Source: Buddleja alternifolia (taxonomy: Eukaryota; Streptophyta; Magnoliopsida; Lamiales; Scrophulariaceae). From it: DNA of 64,000 nucleotides. Positions 44,640-55,370 of the stretch are shown here, piece by piece. Within the stretch, counting starts at the first letter, position 1; the number at the start of each line of letters is the position of its first letter. The notes below the pieces were generated by a model that was given only the letters and a program-made list of their open reading frames with translations, ran no database searches and was not told the origin of the DNA. Where the stretch lies: positions 14,312,569 through 14,376,568 of the forward strand of contig CM033395.1 in NCBI GenBank assembly GCA_019426215.1, in the 5' to 3' direction. Position numbers and translations under genes: made by a program.

Positions 44640-45470
44640 AAAAAAAAACAAAAATCCAAAATTTCATAATCTCCTAGTCAAACCCAGATTGGCCCATTAC
44701 ACCAACTCACACTCGAATATTCTCCAAAGTCCCCAAATCCCCTCCAAACCCGTCTCCAACCCAAAATCCCCAAATCCTATTCCTATTCATCTTCTTCCTT
44801 AAATTTCCACCACCACTCCTCCACTCACACAACTACTCCGCCACTCACACCACCACACCTCCCGTCGAGATTCCGTACTGTTGCTCTACTCTACCACGCC
44901 GCCGTCGCGGCTCAACTCCGGCAGCGCCGCTCTCTCTCTCTCTCTCGCTCGTTTCTCTTCGGCCCAGTCGTCGTGCCGCTGCTCGTCGCCGTCTCTTGAC
45001 CTGTTTCAGCCCTCAAACAGCAGCTGTACAGCGCCTCTGTCATCTTCACCACATCGCCGTTAGACCGCCGTCGCGGATTCTCGGAAAATCAGCCGTCGCC
45101 GTCGTCTTTTACGCCACCGAGCCGTCATCTTTCTTCTTCGACTATGCCGAAGCGAGCTCGCGCCGACGCAGGGCCTTCTACTGGATCTCAGTTTCACCCA
45201 TTGGCAAAGGATACGAGCCTTCAAGATAACCTCATACGCGAGTGGAAAAGTGTCGAAAGCTGAACTTGGCGTTCTTTATTATTTCCATCATGGAATAAAA
45301 GCTGATTTACCTACACTTTTATGCGAGCGATTTGTCCATGTAGCTCATCAAGTTAAGGGTCCTCCTTCCACATAAGCACCACCCTATCGACTCCCGGGCT
45401 TTCATGCATATCCGTAGGGGAGTCTCTCTTTCACCCTCTTGTTTTATTTCAGTATGATTATGCTTATGCT
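44640..45470 (+). pseudogene. Remnant of an additional Athila ORF
   Basis: After a CT-rich, leader-like stretch with a CT microsatellite (about 44933-44948), a frame starting at 45144 reads MPKRARADAGPSTGSQFHPL. After a stop it continues as ELGVLYYFHHGIKADLPTLL and CERFVHVAHQVKGPP. This resembles the start and middle of the extra 'env-like' or plant transposon protein ORF of Athila elements. Most of it is missing. Overlapping Ser/Arg-rich frames at 44881-45229 are shadows. Confidence 0.5.
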
Positions 45471-46616
45471 TATACTTATGTGTGAGTCCATTGAGGACAA
45501 TGTCATGTTTTAAGTGTGGGGTGTGTGCATGTTTATATTGTTGAATGATTCAAGTGTGGGGTGGTGTGATCGAGAAAATTGGTGAAAGAAAAGACGTGTA
45601 CATATTTTTGTTGAATTGTTGATTGATTTGGTGACATGTTCGCAACACTTTAGTTCCCATATTAGAACGATAGACTGAAATGAACAAATAGACCTTTTTT
45701 CTGTAATATGGATACTTTTTGCGAGTTACTCATTTGTTCTCAATTTTGTGAAATTTGATATGCATCCTTGCACACTACACACGGATTTTAGTAAAGGGAA
45801 TTGATCGGTGAGATAAAACAATTACAAAGTATTTGGATACATTATGAAATTTTGAAGAAAGTTGAAGAAGCAAAAAGAAGAAAAAAAAAAGAAAAAAAAG
45901 ATGAATGAAAAAAGAAAAAAAAAGGGCAATGAATTGAATAAATGCCTTGATATTGAGTGAATAAAAACCTAGTTTTGTTCTGTGGCCTTTGTCACTCGAG
46001 TGATTCAGTTCTTAGGGGTGTCTTGACACCTAATGCCTTAAGACCGTCTGGTTTGAGAGTCATTGACCTAAAACTCGTTAAATGGGTGTCATAGAAAGCC
46101 TAAGAGAACAAAACATTGCACAGGTTAATGAGTGTTAAGTGAAAGAAGGAAAGGAAGGATTGTGCTATGAAGAATGTTTGTGTTTGCTTGATGTAGCTGA
46201 GAAATTTCCCTTGCTAGAATTCATCTTTCCACGTGGATGCATATTTAAATTAAACTTGGTTTGAATTTGTGTGTTAACTTTGAACAAAAGTATTTATATT
46301 GTGGAAGATAGTAATTTGTGCGTTCATGTTAGATCTTGTATGATAATTGTGGGGATGTCCAATTGTTGTGGCTTGTTGCTAAGTTGAGAAACAATGATAC
46401 AAGTAGGTACATGTCGAGAATTTTGTGGGTATATTCACTGCAAACCCTCACGAGACAAAACTCGTCCTAGGGGAAACCTAGGGGTTTAACGGCTTGTTGC
46501 ATGTGCTAAGTGCAATCGTGTTCCCTACGAAAGTGGTGTTATTTTATTTTGTTGTTCTTTTCTTTATTTCTTTTAGATTTACTCGAGGACGAGTAAAAGG
46601 CTAAGTGTGAAGTGTT
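45471..46616 (+). other. 3' noncoding region of the inner Athila-like element
   Basis: Contains GTGTGGGG words (45515-45560), an A-rich purine stretch (45870-45925), the conserved CAAACCCTCACGAGAC block (about 46440-46455), a TTGCAT/GTGCAA hairpin (46497-46515) and the PPT-proximal hairpin (46578-46597). No open frame of note. Confidence 0.65.
46578..46597 (+). promoter_or_regulatory. Conserved PPT-proximal stem-loop with AGGA loop
   Basis: TTTACTCG pairs with CGAGTAAA around AGGA, 19 nt before the 3' LTR. The homologous hairpin at 4031-4052 has a G-C pair where this has A-T. Confidence 0.6.
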
Positions 46617-47952
46617 TGTTAGGTTTTAAAAGTAACATTGATTTAGTATATTTTTATCTCACATTTGTCTTGAATTCATACCTTGAGTTGATCGTTTTAG
46701 TTGTTTTTATTTGTATTTGCGTATTTTGGCTTCTAAGTCGTTTAAATGCTTTTATAGGTAAATGACGATTGATTTGGCGAGTAAATGAAGGAATTTCTAA
46801 GCAAAGTGAAGAACTCAACTAAGAGACTTAAAGAGGAGCAAAGAAGAGTCCAAACGAAAAGAGTTGAGTTGAAGAAAAAGTAAAGAAAAAAATGGACAGC
46901 AGAATTGGCACAGTGGTGCCAATATTCGGCACCACTGTGCAGCGCGCAGAAATCAGAATTTCTGGTTGGGCTCGGATTTTATTTCTTTTGTTGGGCTTTT
47001 TGTAATTAGAATTTCTATATAAATAGAAGAAGTCAGAAAAATAGGAGTTTTAGATTCTTTGAAAAGAAAGAAGACGCTTTGGGAGAGAGAGGAAAAGAGA
47101 GAAAACTTGGAGAGAAAGAAAAGGAAGCCATTGAAGAGAAGAAAGAGAAATCTTGATTCTTTCCATCAACATAAGGATTCTTCTTGGTTTTTCTTGAGTT
47201 CTTCTTCTTCCCCAATTGTTCTTATTATTTTCCACCATTGTTAAACATGAGAATTCTTAATTTTATGCAAATTATTTCTTCTTCTTGTTTAATTATGTGT
47301 AGCTAAATAATTTTCTAGGGTTTAAGATGTAGTCTTGAGTATTATTATGGATTGTTGATTTTCATTGGGTTATTTCTTGCTTTAATTAATCTATCAATGA
47401 GGGTTTAATGCTTGTAGATGATTGGCCACCAAATACATGATTTAAGATGAATTGAGAAGTACCGGGAGGTGAATTAATTCATTAGTTCAGATTTGATAGA
47501 CGTGTTTAAATTACTCAATAGGGATATTAGTAATTGTGCATGAGGCTAGCTAACGAATTTCATGAAAATTAATGGATTCATCTAGATTAGTTATTGATCA
47601 TGGGAGTGACGAGAACGAGTTTAGTTGGGTACTCATGGAGATCTCGGGAGAGTATCCATGTAATTAAGGAAATTCGGGTCTTTAATGAATGCAAGAATTT
47701 ACAATCCAATGAAGTTCAATATCCATAGAAATACCTTGATGAAGTCTTAATCCCTAGGCTTTCCATTTATTGAATTATTGTTTATTAATTTTGGTATTAT
47801 TTATTTCTATTTTTAATTAGTTAAAATCTTAAATCTTGCAAATCAATAGTCTAAATAATAGGATAAACTTTGTACTTGATAACCTTCCCTGTGGAGACGA
47901 TCTTACTTACTCTATATTATTTGTCGATACCGTGTTGTTACGGGTGTTAACA
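46617..47952 (+). repeat. 3' LTR of the inner Athila-like element
   Basis: 1,336 bp, partner of 40458-41797. TATA box CTATATAAATAG at 47015-47026. A 5-bp loss near 47873 distinguishes it from the left copy. Confidence 0.93.
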
Positions 47953-49208
47953 TAATTCTTCAACTTTTGACTTGATCTTATTTAGGATGCGAAAACTCTT
48001 TCCATTCTTAGCATAACCTAGAAAGATTCCCTCATCCGCTTTAGGATCAAAAGTCTTAAGGCTGTGGGATCCATTATTATGAATGAAACATTTGAACCAA
48101 AAACATGAAAGTATGAAACGTTAGGTTTACGTCCTTTCCACAACTCATATGGAGTCTTCTCATGTTGCTTGTTGATCATACACCGGTTCTGAGTGTAGCA
48201 AGCTGTATTAATGGCTTCGGCCCAAAACCTTTGAGGTAGCTTAGACTCTGCAAGCATCGTCCTAGCGGCTTCCTTAAGCGTTCTGTTCCTTCACTCGGCA
48301 ACTCCATTCTGTTGAGGAGTTCTAGGGGCAGAATACTCATGAAGTATTCCATGATCTATACAAAACTTCTCAACAAATTGGTTAGTAAATTCAGTTCCTC
48401 TATAGCTTCTAATTCTTGTCACCTTTAAATCTTTTGATGTTTGTAATTAACGAATTAGCGATGTGAGCTTGACACTAGTTTCATCTTTGGTCGCTAGGAA
48501 TTCTACCCATGTATAGCGAGAGAAATCATCAACTATTACTAGCGAGTACTTTTTACCACTAACACTCATGATTTGAATTGGACCAAACAAATCTAGATGC
48601 AATAGCTCAAGAACTCTAGAAGTAGATAGGCATGGTTTCCTTTTGAAAGATGATTTAACTTGTTTACCCATTTGACATGCATCACATAAGCGATTCTTTT
48701 GAAAGGAACCTTTAGGTAATCCCTCTACAAGATTTAGCGATATTAATTGAGAGATAGCCTTAAAGTTAAGGTGATTCATTTTTCTATGCCATAACCAACC
48801 CAATTCATTTTGACTCTTAGCGACAAAGCATGTAGGGTTGTTAGATGTAGAATCCCAATCTACTAAATATACATTGTTTGTTCTTTTTCCTCGAAGTTTA
48901 GTAGAATTAGTCTTAGCGTCGTTTACATAGCAAAATTCGCTTGAAAATTTTACATCAAAGCCTTTATCACAAAATTGACTTATGCTTAACAGATTATGCT
49001 TAAGACCCTCAACATAATATACATCACTAATCATGATGTTCCCCCTATGCATGATACCTATACCTTTGGAGTTATCACCGAATATAACTTGAGGACCGTT
49101 AGTATCTCGATAGTTGACTAGAAGATTCTTTGATCCAGTCATGTGCCTTGATGACCCGCTATCGAAATACCAAACTGAAGTATCGGTGCTGGCTCTAGGT
49201 ACCTGCAT
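47953..49208 (-). pseudogene. pol 5' half of the Sirevirus-like element: protease and integrase
   Basis: The frame 48447-49208 starts with the protease motif WYFDSGSSRHMTG. It then has the pre-integrase zinc-finger region (LGWLWHRKMNHLN ... CDACQMGKQ) and the integrase start LHLDLFGPI and VIVDDFSRYTWVEF. Beyond a stop, the integrase continues at 48260-48446 with RSYRGTEFTNQF, where the family has RSD; the second catalytic Asp is Tyr here. PQQNGVAE follows and then a stop. The C-terminal part is 48018-48257 (RFWAEAINTACYTQNRC, KTPYELWKGRKPNVSYFHVF), then a frameshift. The frame resumes at 40477 beyond the inserted Athila-like element. Confidence 0.87.
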
Positions 49209-49219
49209 TAAGGATAGTT

Positions 49220-51433
49220 CTAATTCTTCTTAGGTACCCATGTTTTCTTGGGTCCTTCCTTGTTAGCAACTTTGGTTTGAACTAAAACTTTAGGAACCCA
49301 TATTTGCCTAGTCTTCATTGTAGAAATACTGGCCTTTTTGGGTTTCACATTTTGTGGTGTGTGCTTCTTGGGTGTGTAGTAATATCCTTGATTATAATAA
49401 TAATAATAATCATAGTCATAATCATAATTATCATAGTATTGATAATATGATCTTGGCTGTCTTGGATTTTGACGTTGGTATTTCCTTGGCGCTGGCTTGG
49501 GTTGCACTTTTGGTGCTGGACGCTTAGCGCTTGATTCGCAGCGATTAGACTTATCTTTAGCTTTTTGAGCGTTTGGATGAGCCTGTCTTTGTGGATCATT
49601 TGCTTTAGCCTTACCCTTGCCTGAGTCAACTTTGGCTTTCTCATTTGGCCTCGTACCAATGTCGCTGGGTTCATTCAGCGTTTGGCTTTGTGAACTTTTC
49701 TTAACAAAGGTAACACCCTTTCCTTTGTTATTTGCCGTAACATTTGATTTATTTGATTGTTTACCGAATTTATTGTATCCTAAACCGGTCTTTTCACCAA
49801 ATAATCTAGTGACTTCAGTCACATTATCTAACTTTCTAGAAGCTTTTGATAATGATGAGACAAGCTGCTCTGATTTAGCAAGTTTAGCGATCAAGTCAGC
49901 TTCTCTCTTGACTATTATATCAAGATCACCTTTTAACTGAATGATTTCACTCTCAAGTGATTTGTTCTTCTCAATGCATTGTTGCTGAACTTGCAATTCT
50001 GCTTTGAGCATTATTTTGTCACTTTTAAGCGATGAAATGATATCATGGTGAGTTTGATATATTTTGGCAATATCTTGACAATCTTTATAGTATTCATTGA
50101 CTTTGTCAAGTAATTCTTCATATGAAAGAGGATGAGATAATGCATTCGTTACCTCTGGTTGCGTGTTGTCAGTCGTTTCGTCATCTCTTGCCATGAGACA
50201 GATCAACGCTGAGTCGCTTGTAAGTTCTTCATCACTGCTTTCATCTGACGACTCTAGGTCCTCTTCAGGTGCGAAGAATGGTTCAGATTCCGCTAACAGA
50301 CCTTGTTGGCGAAGGTTGTTCCTGAATTGGTTTCTATCCGTATAATCCTGCCTTGTGGGCTTAGACACATTTGGATAAGGGCAATTCACCTGATAGTGCC
50401 CTGGTTTTCTGCAATTATAACACAAATTAGTTTTCATTTTCTGTTCAGTGGTTAATCGCTTTGAGACTATCGGCGCTGAGAGATTCTGAGTAGACGATTG
50501 TGGCGCTTGATATGGAACTGGGGTTACTGGTTGAGGTGTTGAGTACACTGGCGCTCGATACTGGGTCGCTGGTGCAGGAGGAGTTTAAAATGAAGTTTGG
50601 CCACTAGGATTTCTCTTTTCATATCTCAGAAATTTCTTGAATTTCTTAACTAATAAGGCCATTTCCTTTTCTTCATTTGACTCTACTAGCTTAACCTCAT
50701 TGACAACTTTACCCTTGTTTTTGGTTGTGGCAATTAGCGCTCCTGATTCGGTTTCTGAAGTAGTTGTATCGCTGACTTCTCCTAACTCGAATTCGAATGC
50801 CTTTAACTCTGAAAACACATGTTTTGGAGTGAGTGTCTCCAGTGTTTGTGATTCTCTCATAGCAACTGTCTTGATCAAGTATTTACTTGGAAGACTTCTG
50901 AAGATTTTATTAACCATTTCTTTGTTGGTTAATTCCTTGTCTAGTGACGCTAACTCGGTGATGAGCAAAGTAAATCTTGCATCTAATTGTTCTAGCGTCT
51001 CATTGGACTACATCTTGAAATGCTCGAATCGTTGCATGGCTATGGAGAGCTTATTCTCCTTCATTTGTGCTGATCCTTCGCACACAATGGCCAATTTGTC
51101 CCATATTTCTTTGGATGTTTTACATCGTTTGATCTTGTTGAGCAGTGCGTCATTATCTCCTAATGCTGAGTATAATGCACTACGTCCAACATTATCGAGA
51201 TTTGCTCTTTTTCGATCCTCTGGCGTCCATTCTAACTTATGTTTCTCGACATAACCATCTGGAGTAGCCTCATCTGCTCCAGGGGCTCGAGTAACAGCTT
51301 TCATAATCTTGATGGGGCCATCTGTAATTACATCACACATTTCACTATCACATGAGCATAGATATGCAAATGCTCTAAGTTTCCATGAATCATAATTTGA
51401 TTCTATCAGCTTAGGCATTTTGTTAAAAGCCAT
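49220..51433 (-). pseudogene. gag of the Sirevirus-like element
   Basis: One minus frame runs from MAFNKMPKLIESNYDSWKLR (start taken at 51433; an upstream Met at 51493 is also in frame) to KKTWVPKKN at 49220. It is broken by in-frame stops at about 51008 and 50585. The core has NKLSIAMQRFEHFKM and FRSLPSKYLIKTVAMRE. The zinc knuckle is CYNCRKPGHYQVNCP (about 50390-50435). A predicted coiled coil (about 49900-50130) and a Lys/Gln/Tyr-rich tail follow. Large gags of this layout are typical of Sireviruses. The pol frame starts just downstream in a different frame. Confidence 0.87.
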
Positions 51434-51532
51434 AATGATGTCTTTTAACAGGAATTTTAAGCGATTAAGTTTAGAGAAAATGGATCTAAACAAGCAGTTA
51501 CGCTTGGAAACGCTTAGGTTTCTACTTCAACC

Positions 51533-51544
51533 GCTCTAATACCA
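51533..51544 (-). other. Primer-binding site, initiator tRNA-Met type
   Basis: The minus strand reads TGGTATTAGAGC, one base from the usual TGGTATCAGAGC, beside the 5' LTR. Confidence 0.75.
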
Positions 51545-51549
51545 CTTGG

Positions 51550-53032
51550 TGGTCCCAAGTGGCATACAAAAGGGTCTAGAAGGGGGAGAGGGGTTGAATA
51601 GACCCTGAAGTCTTTTTAGACTTCAAAAATTTCGTATCACTTAAATATTTTGAACCCTTGGAGTACTGAGCGCTTGGGTCAAACGTTTCAGATAGAGTTA
51701 ACTTAGACTTAGTGATTTTAGCTGTTTACCAAAGTAGGGCAACGCTTAGATCGCTTAATCAGGGTTAGCACAGCGGAAATGAGTTTTTAGCGTTCTATTG
51801 ATTAATCTTAATCGCTGATTGCTTAGAGTTGTTCTTTTCAATAAAATGAATGATGCAATGAAATAGTGCTAAGACAATAAAGTAAAAGACACAATATTTG
51901 TAAGGTTCACTGGGTGATGTAATCCCAGCTACGTCCTTCTTCTCCTTTTTCACTTGGAGGAATTCACTATGATGATAATCAAAGAATTCACACAGAATCT
52001 TCTACACAATAGTAACAGGTGAAAATGATCTTGGGCTCCTTGATCACACAGACTTCAGCACCAATGAAGATCGTCTTCTTCAAGCTTCTCTCACTCAGAA
52101 ATAATGCCTGAAAGGGCACAACAACTTTTCTCACTCAGATGAAAGGTTGAAGGTTATCTCTAGGGTTTTGTTTGTTTTTGGAAAGATCAAACAACTTGTA
52201 ATATCTCAAGTGGAATTTGGATTTCTTCTTTAGAAGATGTTTGAGATATTTTGGTGACTGTTTGGAATGTATGTAAAAAGCTTGAAGGTTTTGGCTATGG
52301 AGTTTCAAAGCTTTTTCACAGCAAGAGTATGTGAATATTTTTCAATAACAGTTTTCTCGCGTGTGTAATTTTTAGGGTTTTGTTTGGGTGGTATTTATAG
52401 ACACTTTCTTGAGATCTGTCTGTTGGACACATGTAGGAGCGTGTCATTCACACAGAGAGTGAATATACCCAAGTTCTGACATTCCTGAAAATCTGCTGGG
52501 GCCGATTGGACAGGAGCAGTTTTAATCTCTGAAATTCTGACAGTCTGAGTCAAAAAGGTGGCTTGTCCACAGGTCATGTTTGCTTATCACATTTAATGCT
52601 CCTATCAAGCATTTAATACAATTTGAATTTATTTCCCGTTGGAAATAAATGCCCGTTGATGATTGCATTTAAGTCCTTCATGACTTGAGAATTTATTTCC
52701 CATTGAATCTGTCATAAGTCGCTTGAGTATTTGGACGCTTGATTCAAGAGTTCTGGAAAGAGATCTGTTAGCGTTTGACGGTCGCTAAGCAGAAGGTCGT
52801 TATCTCTGGTTGATTTCAGACGCTGGTCTTCAACTTCTTTTTTTATAGACTCACCTAGAATTCTACTAGTGATTCAGTCGCTAAGACTTTAGTCTAAAAT
52901 CTTACAAAGATAAACAATTACAAGCCTAATAATTTATAACTTTCAAACGCTTATACATCAATCTATGAAAAAACAAAACTTACATTAATTTGGGGTCTAA
53001 CAAAAAAATACTATCTTGTCATCATCAAAACA
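51550..53032 (-). repeat. 5' LTR of the Sirevirus-like element
   Basis: 1,483 bp, same length as 31487-32969 with about 32 differences. TATA box CTATAAATACC on the minus strand at about 52390-52400. Confidence 0.92.
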
Positions 53033-53825
53033 GCTAATGGCACCAGCTGCATATCCTCCTATCTTTCCTAGTCGTTTAAATTCTCATCACATCGGGTTAG
53101 GTACCTATGTTGGTCTTCGCGGCTCGGCAAGGTCTCTTCGGGGGTCGAGAATGCTTGATCTCTACGTAGTGACCTTGGGAATGTTGGCCTTCGGTCTCTT
53201 CCCCTTGGTGGCCTCTGAGGGGGTGAGACCACACTATTCTCTTCTCTTTCTTGCGTTTCCCCATTCACCGGTGAGTTGGATCGCCTTGATCCAATCTCAC
53301 CGGGGGTCAAGGACTCTTGACCTCGCCAGGGGGATAAGCTTGGCGCTACTCGGTGAGGGGGACTCTTCTCCAGAAGCTCCTGACCCCTGCGTGCAGATGG
53401 AGGGGACGGATCTTGTGGTCCCCCTCTTGAGGTTGGGGTGCCTCCTGATGGGAGGACTTGCCCTCTCGCGACGGGTGTGCAAGGGCATATTGCTAGGCTG
53501 CACAAGCGACTGCCCTCACTGATGCATCCGCAGCAAGAGCAAGTAGTGCCTGCTGAGTGATCTCGAGCACCTTAGTGGCAGGAGATGGAATCACTGATGG
53601 CGTCACAGGAGGTGCGTTCTGCTCGTTCATGGGGGGCAGTGTGTCTAGACCCTCGCCTGCAGCTTGCCGGATCGGGGGGTCTTGAGCACCACCCTCAGCC
53701 TTGGGCTGATCTTCAGGTGTTGGTTAGAAGTTCATTGACAGCTGCTGGCTGATAGTGGCTACTCATCCTATCACCAGTAGTACGTGCTTGAGACCTAGTT
53801 TGCATACTTAGTGACTGGAGCACTG
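53033..53825 (-). pseudogene. Gag N-terminal remnant of the Tat-like element
   Basis: Minus frames here are rich in Pro, Arg and Ser (for example 53068-53505). Near 53068 one reads YLTRCDENLND, like the start of the pre-capsid helix in Tat-type gag. The next part of gag resumes only at 30611, and roughly the segment leading into the capsid core is missing, consistent with a deletion at the Sirevirus junction. Several stops lie between 53506 and 53825. Confidence 0.5.
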
Positions 53826-53844
53826 TTTCCCACAAATGGCACCA
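53826..53844 (-). other. Primer-binding site of the Tat-like element
   Basis: The minus strand reads TGGTGCCATTTGTGGGAAA, 6 nt from the LTR. It resembles the TGGCGCCGTCTGTGGGAA-type sites of Tat elements with a few changes. Confidence 0.6.
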
Positions 53845-53850
53845 ATCTGA

Positions 53851-54343
53851 TGATGGTAAAAATCGTCAGACAGTGATTATCACGTGATGGACCACGTGAA
53901 GTAAGGGAACTGATCCAACTCGCGACAAACTAGGTTAAGGGTTGGTTAAGTTATAGACTGCACTCGGTTACTTTAAGCTGCCTACGTACCAAAGGTATGT
54001 GGGATCAAGTCAGTTCGTAGTTCTTTTGTGGGGTTACTCTCAATAGCCAGTGAATCTTTACATTGGGGGAGTAGATAATGAACCTCTCCCAGCTCTTCTA
54101 ATGTATTTCTAAGGTGCTAATAGTGGACTGTGGGCCTAATTAAACCCATTAGGTTTAACAAATATTAAAATTATTGTCTCTAGGACCACTAACATAACCT
54201 AATTATCTTTGGTGGATCGTCCATCTTCTTTGGGCTTGTCTAGCGGGTTATCCATGGACGTTAACCCGCGGGTCGCGACCCGACCCGGCTTGAGGACATA
54301 TGTAATTACCATAATGCCCTTAGATATATTTTGGTGCACATCA
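53851..54343 (-). repeat. 5' LTR of the Tat-like element
   Basis: 493 bp, partner of 24719-25215, about 9% diverged by eye. Followed by the TA microsatellite at 54344-54366. Confidence 0.9.
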
Positions 54344-54365
54344 TATATATATATATATATATATA

Positions 54366-54590
54366 TGAAGTGGTGCTTTTGAATTATCTCAAACATGTAC
54401 AAGTTGAACTTGTATTAGGGTTGAATTGCTGACACAATTTGATTTTGTTTAAGCTCTAAAGAAAACACCAATAATGTTGTATATATTGCTTTCATTTGGT
54501 TTGTTTATTAAATTATAGATCGTGTGGTTGATTGCTGATGTAATTGTTGATATAAAGACATAGGTCTCTTTCTCTCTCTCAATTTAATTG
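54366..54590. repeat. Duplicated noncoding block I, continued after the Tat-like insertion
   Basis: TTTTGAATTATCTCAAACAT, AAGTTGAACTTGTATTAGGG and TTGTATATATTGCTTT match 56325-56560. The block therefore continues 23717-24718 across the Tat-like insertion. Noncoding. Confidence 0.6.
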
Positions 54591-54598
54591 AGTTAGAA

Positions 54599-54790
54599 TT
54601 TGAATATGCATATACCTGATATCCACATAGCTCCTACCCAATTTTCATGTAGTTGGGTAGGAGAAGAAAAAATTGAAATTAAGTGATGCTTTTAGTGTTA
54701 GTGTAATATAAAGATATCCTCAAGTAATGTTTGATTTTACCTCGCTTTTTTTTTTTTTGGATATATACCTTTGCAAAGTAGTTAAAAAGT
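54599..54790. repeat. Additional copy of the 'CTCCTACCCA' block
   Basis: Matches 24280-24460 and 56000-56160 (ATACCTGATATCCA, AGCTCCTACCCA, TAGTTGGGTAGGAG, GGATATATACCTTTGC). A third, partial copy of the old duplication. Confidence 0.65.
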
Positions 54791-55370
54791 ATGTTTGAGG
54801 AACAATAAGGGGGTAATTGAAGATTTTTATAGTTTAGGGGTATCTGATGTAGGCACTCTACTTTAGGGGTGCACTGTATATTTAATGCTAAAAGATATAG
54901 TTATAGATATTGATCAAGCTAACTTGGTGCTTTATTATATTTGTTTCTAATAATCTTTCAAAAGAATAATCTAAACCAGATAGGTGTTCAATTAATTACG
55001 ACCACTTTAAATTTGAACTTGATAGTTGGTGTTTCAGATGTTTTTACTAAATCGTTTGAGTCGATATGAATTGTATTGTTCTAAGCATTGTAAATTTTCG
55101 ATTGAATTACATATAAAATCGATTTTTCTTAAAAAAAAATAAAGATTATAAACTATAAAGAAAATCATGATTTACAAAAAATAAGTAATCCTTCTTAATA
55201 ATGATTAATTTTAATTGAAAGGAATGTGATAAAGAGGGTAGAGGCCAGAGAAAATGTTATTGACTGAACAAAAGTATTTGTGTGGACTGTGGAGCTCACC
55301 ATTTGTCAATAATGAGATTCTGTACATTTGTGACTGCGGAAATAAACCAATGACTATACATATATGCATA
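54791..55370. other. AT-rich intergenic DNA
   Basis: No gene or clear element. The 54800-54890 stretch (TTTAGGGGTATCTGATG) may be a MITE piece. Confidence 0.55.

Larger units (their letters stand above)
40458..47952 (+). mobile_element. Athila-like Ty3/gypsy element lacking RT to integrase
   Basis: LTRs 40458-41797 and 46617-47952 start TGTTAGGTTTT and end GGTGTTAACA. Target site copies GAATT (40453-40457) and TAATT (47953-47957) differ by one base. The interrupted integrase-RT linker of the Sirevirus-like element reads on across the site. A tRNA-Asp primer site follows the left LTR. Gag and part of protease are present; RT, RNase H and integrase are absent, and an extra-ORF remnant follows. 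About 11 LTR substitutions plus small indels make it the youngest layer here. It must have been mobilised in trans. Confidence 0.9.
31487..53032 (-). mobile_element. Sirevirus-like Ty1/copia element with extra gene
   Basis: The two 1,483-bp LTRs are 31487-32969 and 51550-53032. Read on the minus strand they begin TGTTTTGATGATG, characteristic of Sireviruses. A primer site like that for initiator tRNA-Met and a purine tract AAAAAGGGGGAAA fit the same group. The order on the minus strand is gag, protease, integrase, RT, RNase H, then a large additional intron-containing gene. About 32 LTR differences (about 2%) were counted. Its own sequence totals about 14 kb; 40458-47952 is a later insertion. 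Flanking 5-mers TCTAG and GCTAA do not match, and its two flanks belong to different elements. Many nonsense mutations, two substituted catalytic acids and frameshifts make it inactive. Confidence 0.88.
24719..54343 (-). mobile_element. Tat-like Ty3/gypsy element carrying nested insertions
   Basis: LTRs (24719-25215 and 53851-54343) start TGATGGTAAAA and end CATCA. Both outer flanks are TA repeats, so the target duplication is hidden in ATATA. On the minus strand the primer site lies beside the right LTR and the purine tract beside the left. Its own sequence is 24719-30611 and 53033-54343; the rest is later insertion. It encodes gag and protease remnants but no RT, RNase H or integrase. Its 3' half is a field of minisatellites, as known for some Tat/Ogre relatives. 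About 9% LTR divergence makes it the oldest layer. The remnant pol suggests it was non-autonomous or has lost pol. Confidence 0.8.

Noticed and set aside
44881..45229. Ser/Arg-rich small ORFs
   Set aside because: Low-complexity CT-rich leader sequence; only the frame from 45144 resembles a retrotransposon protein.
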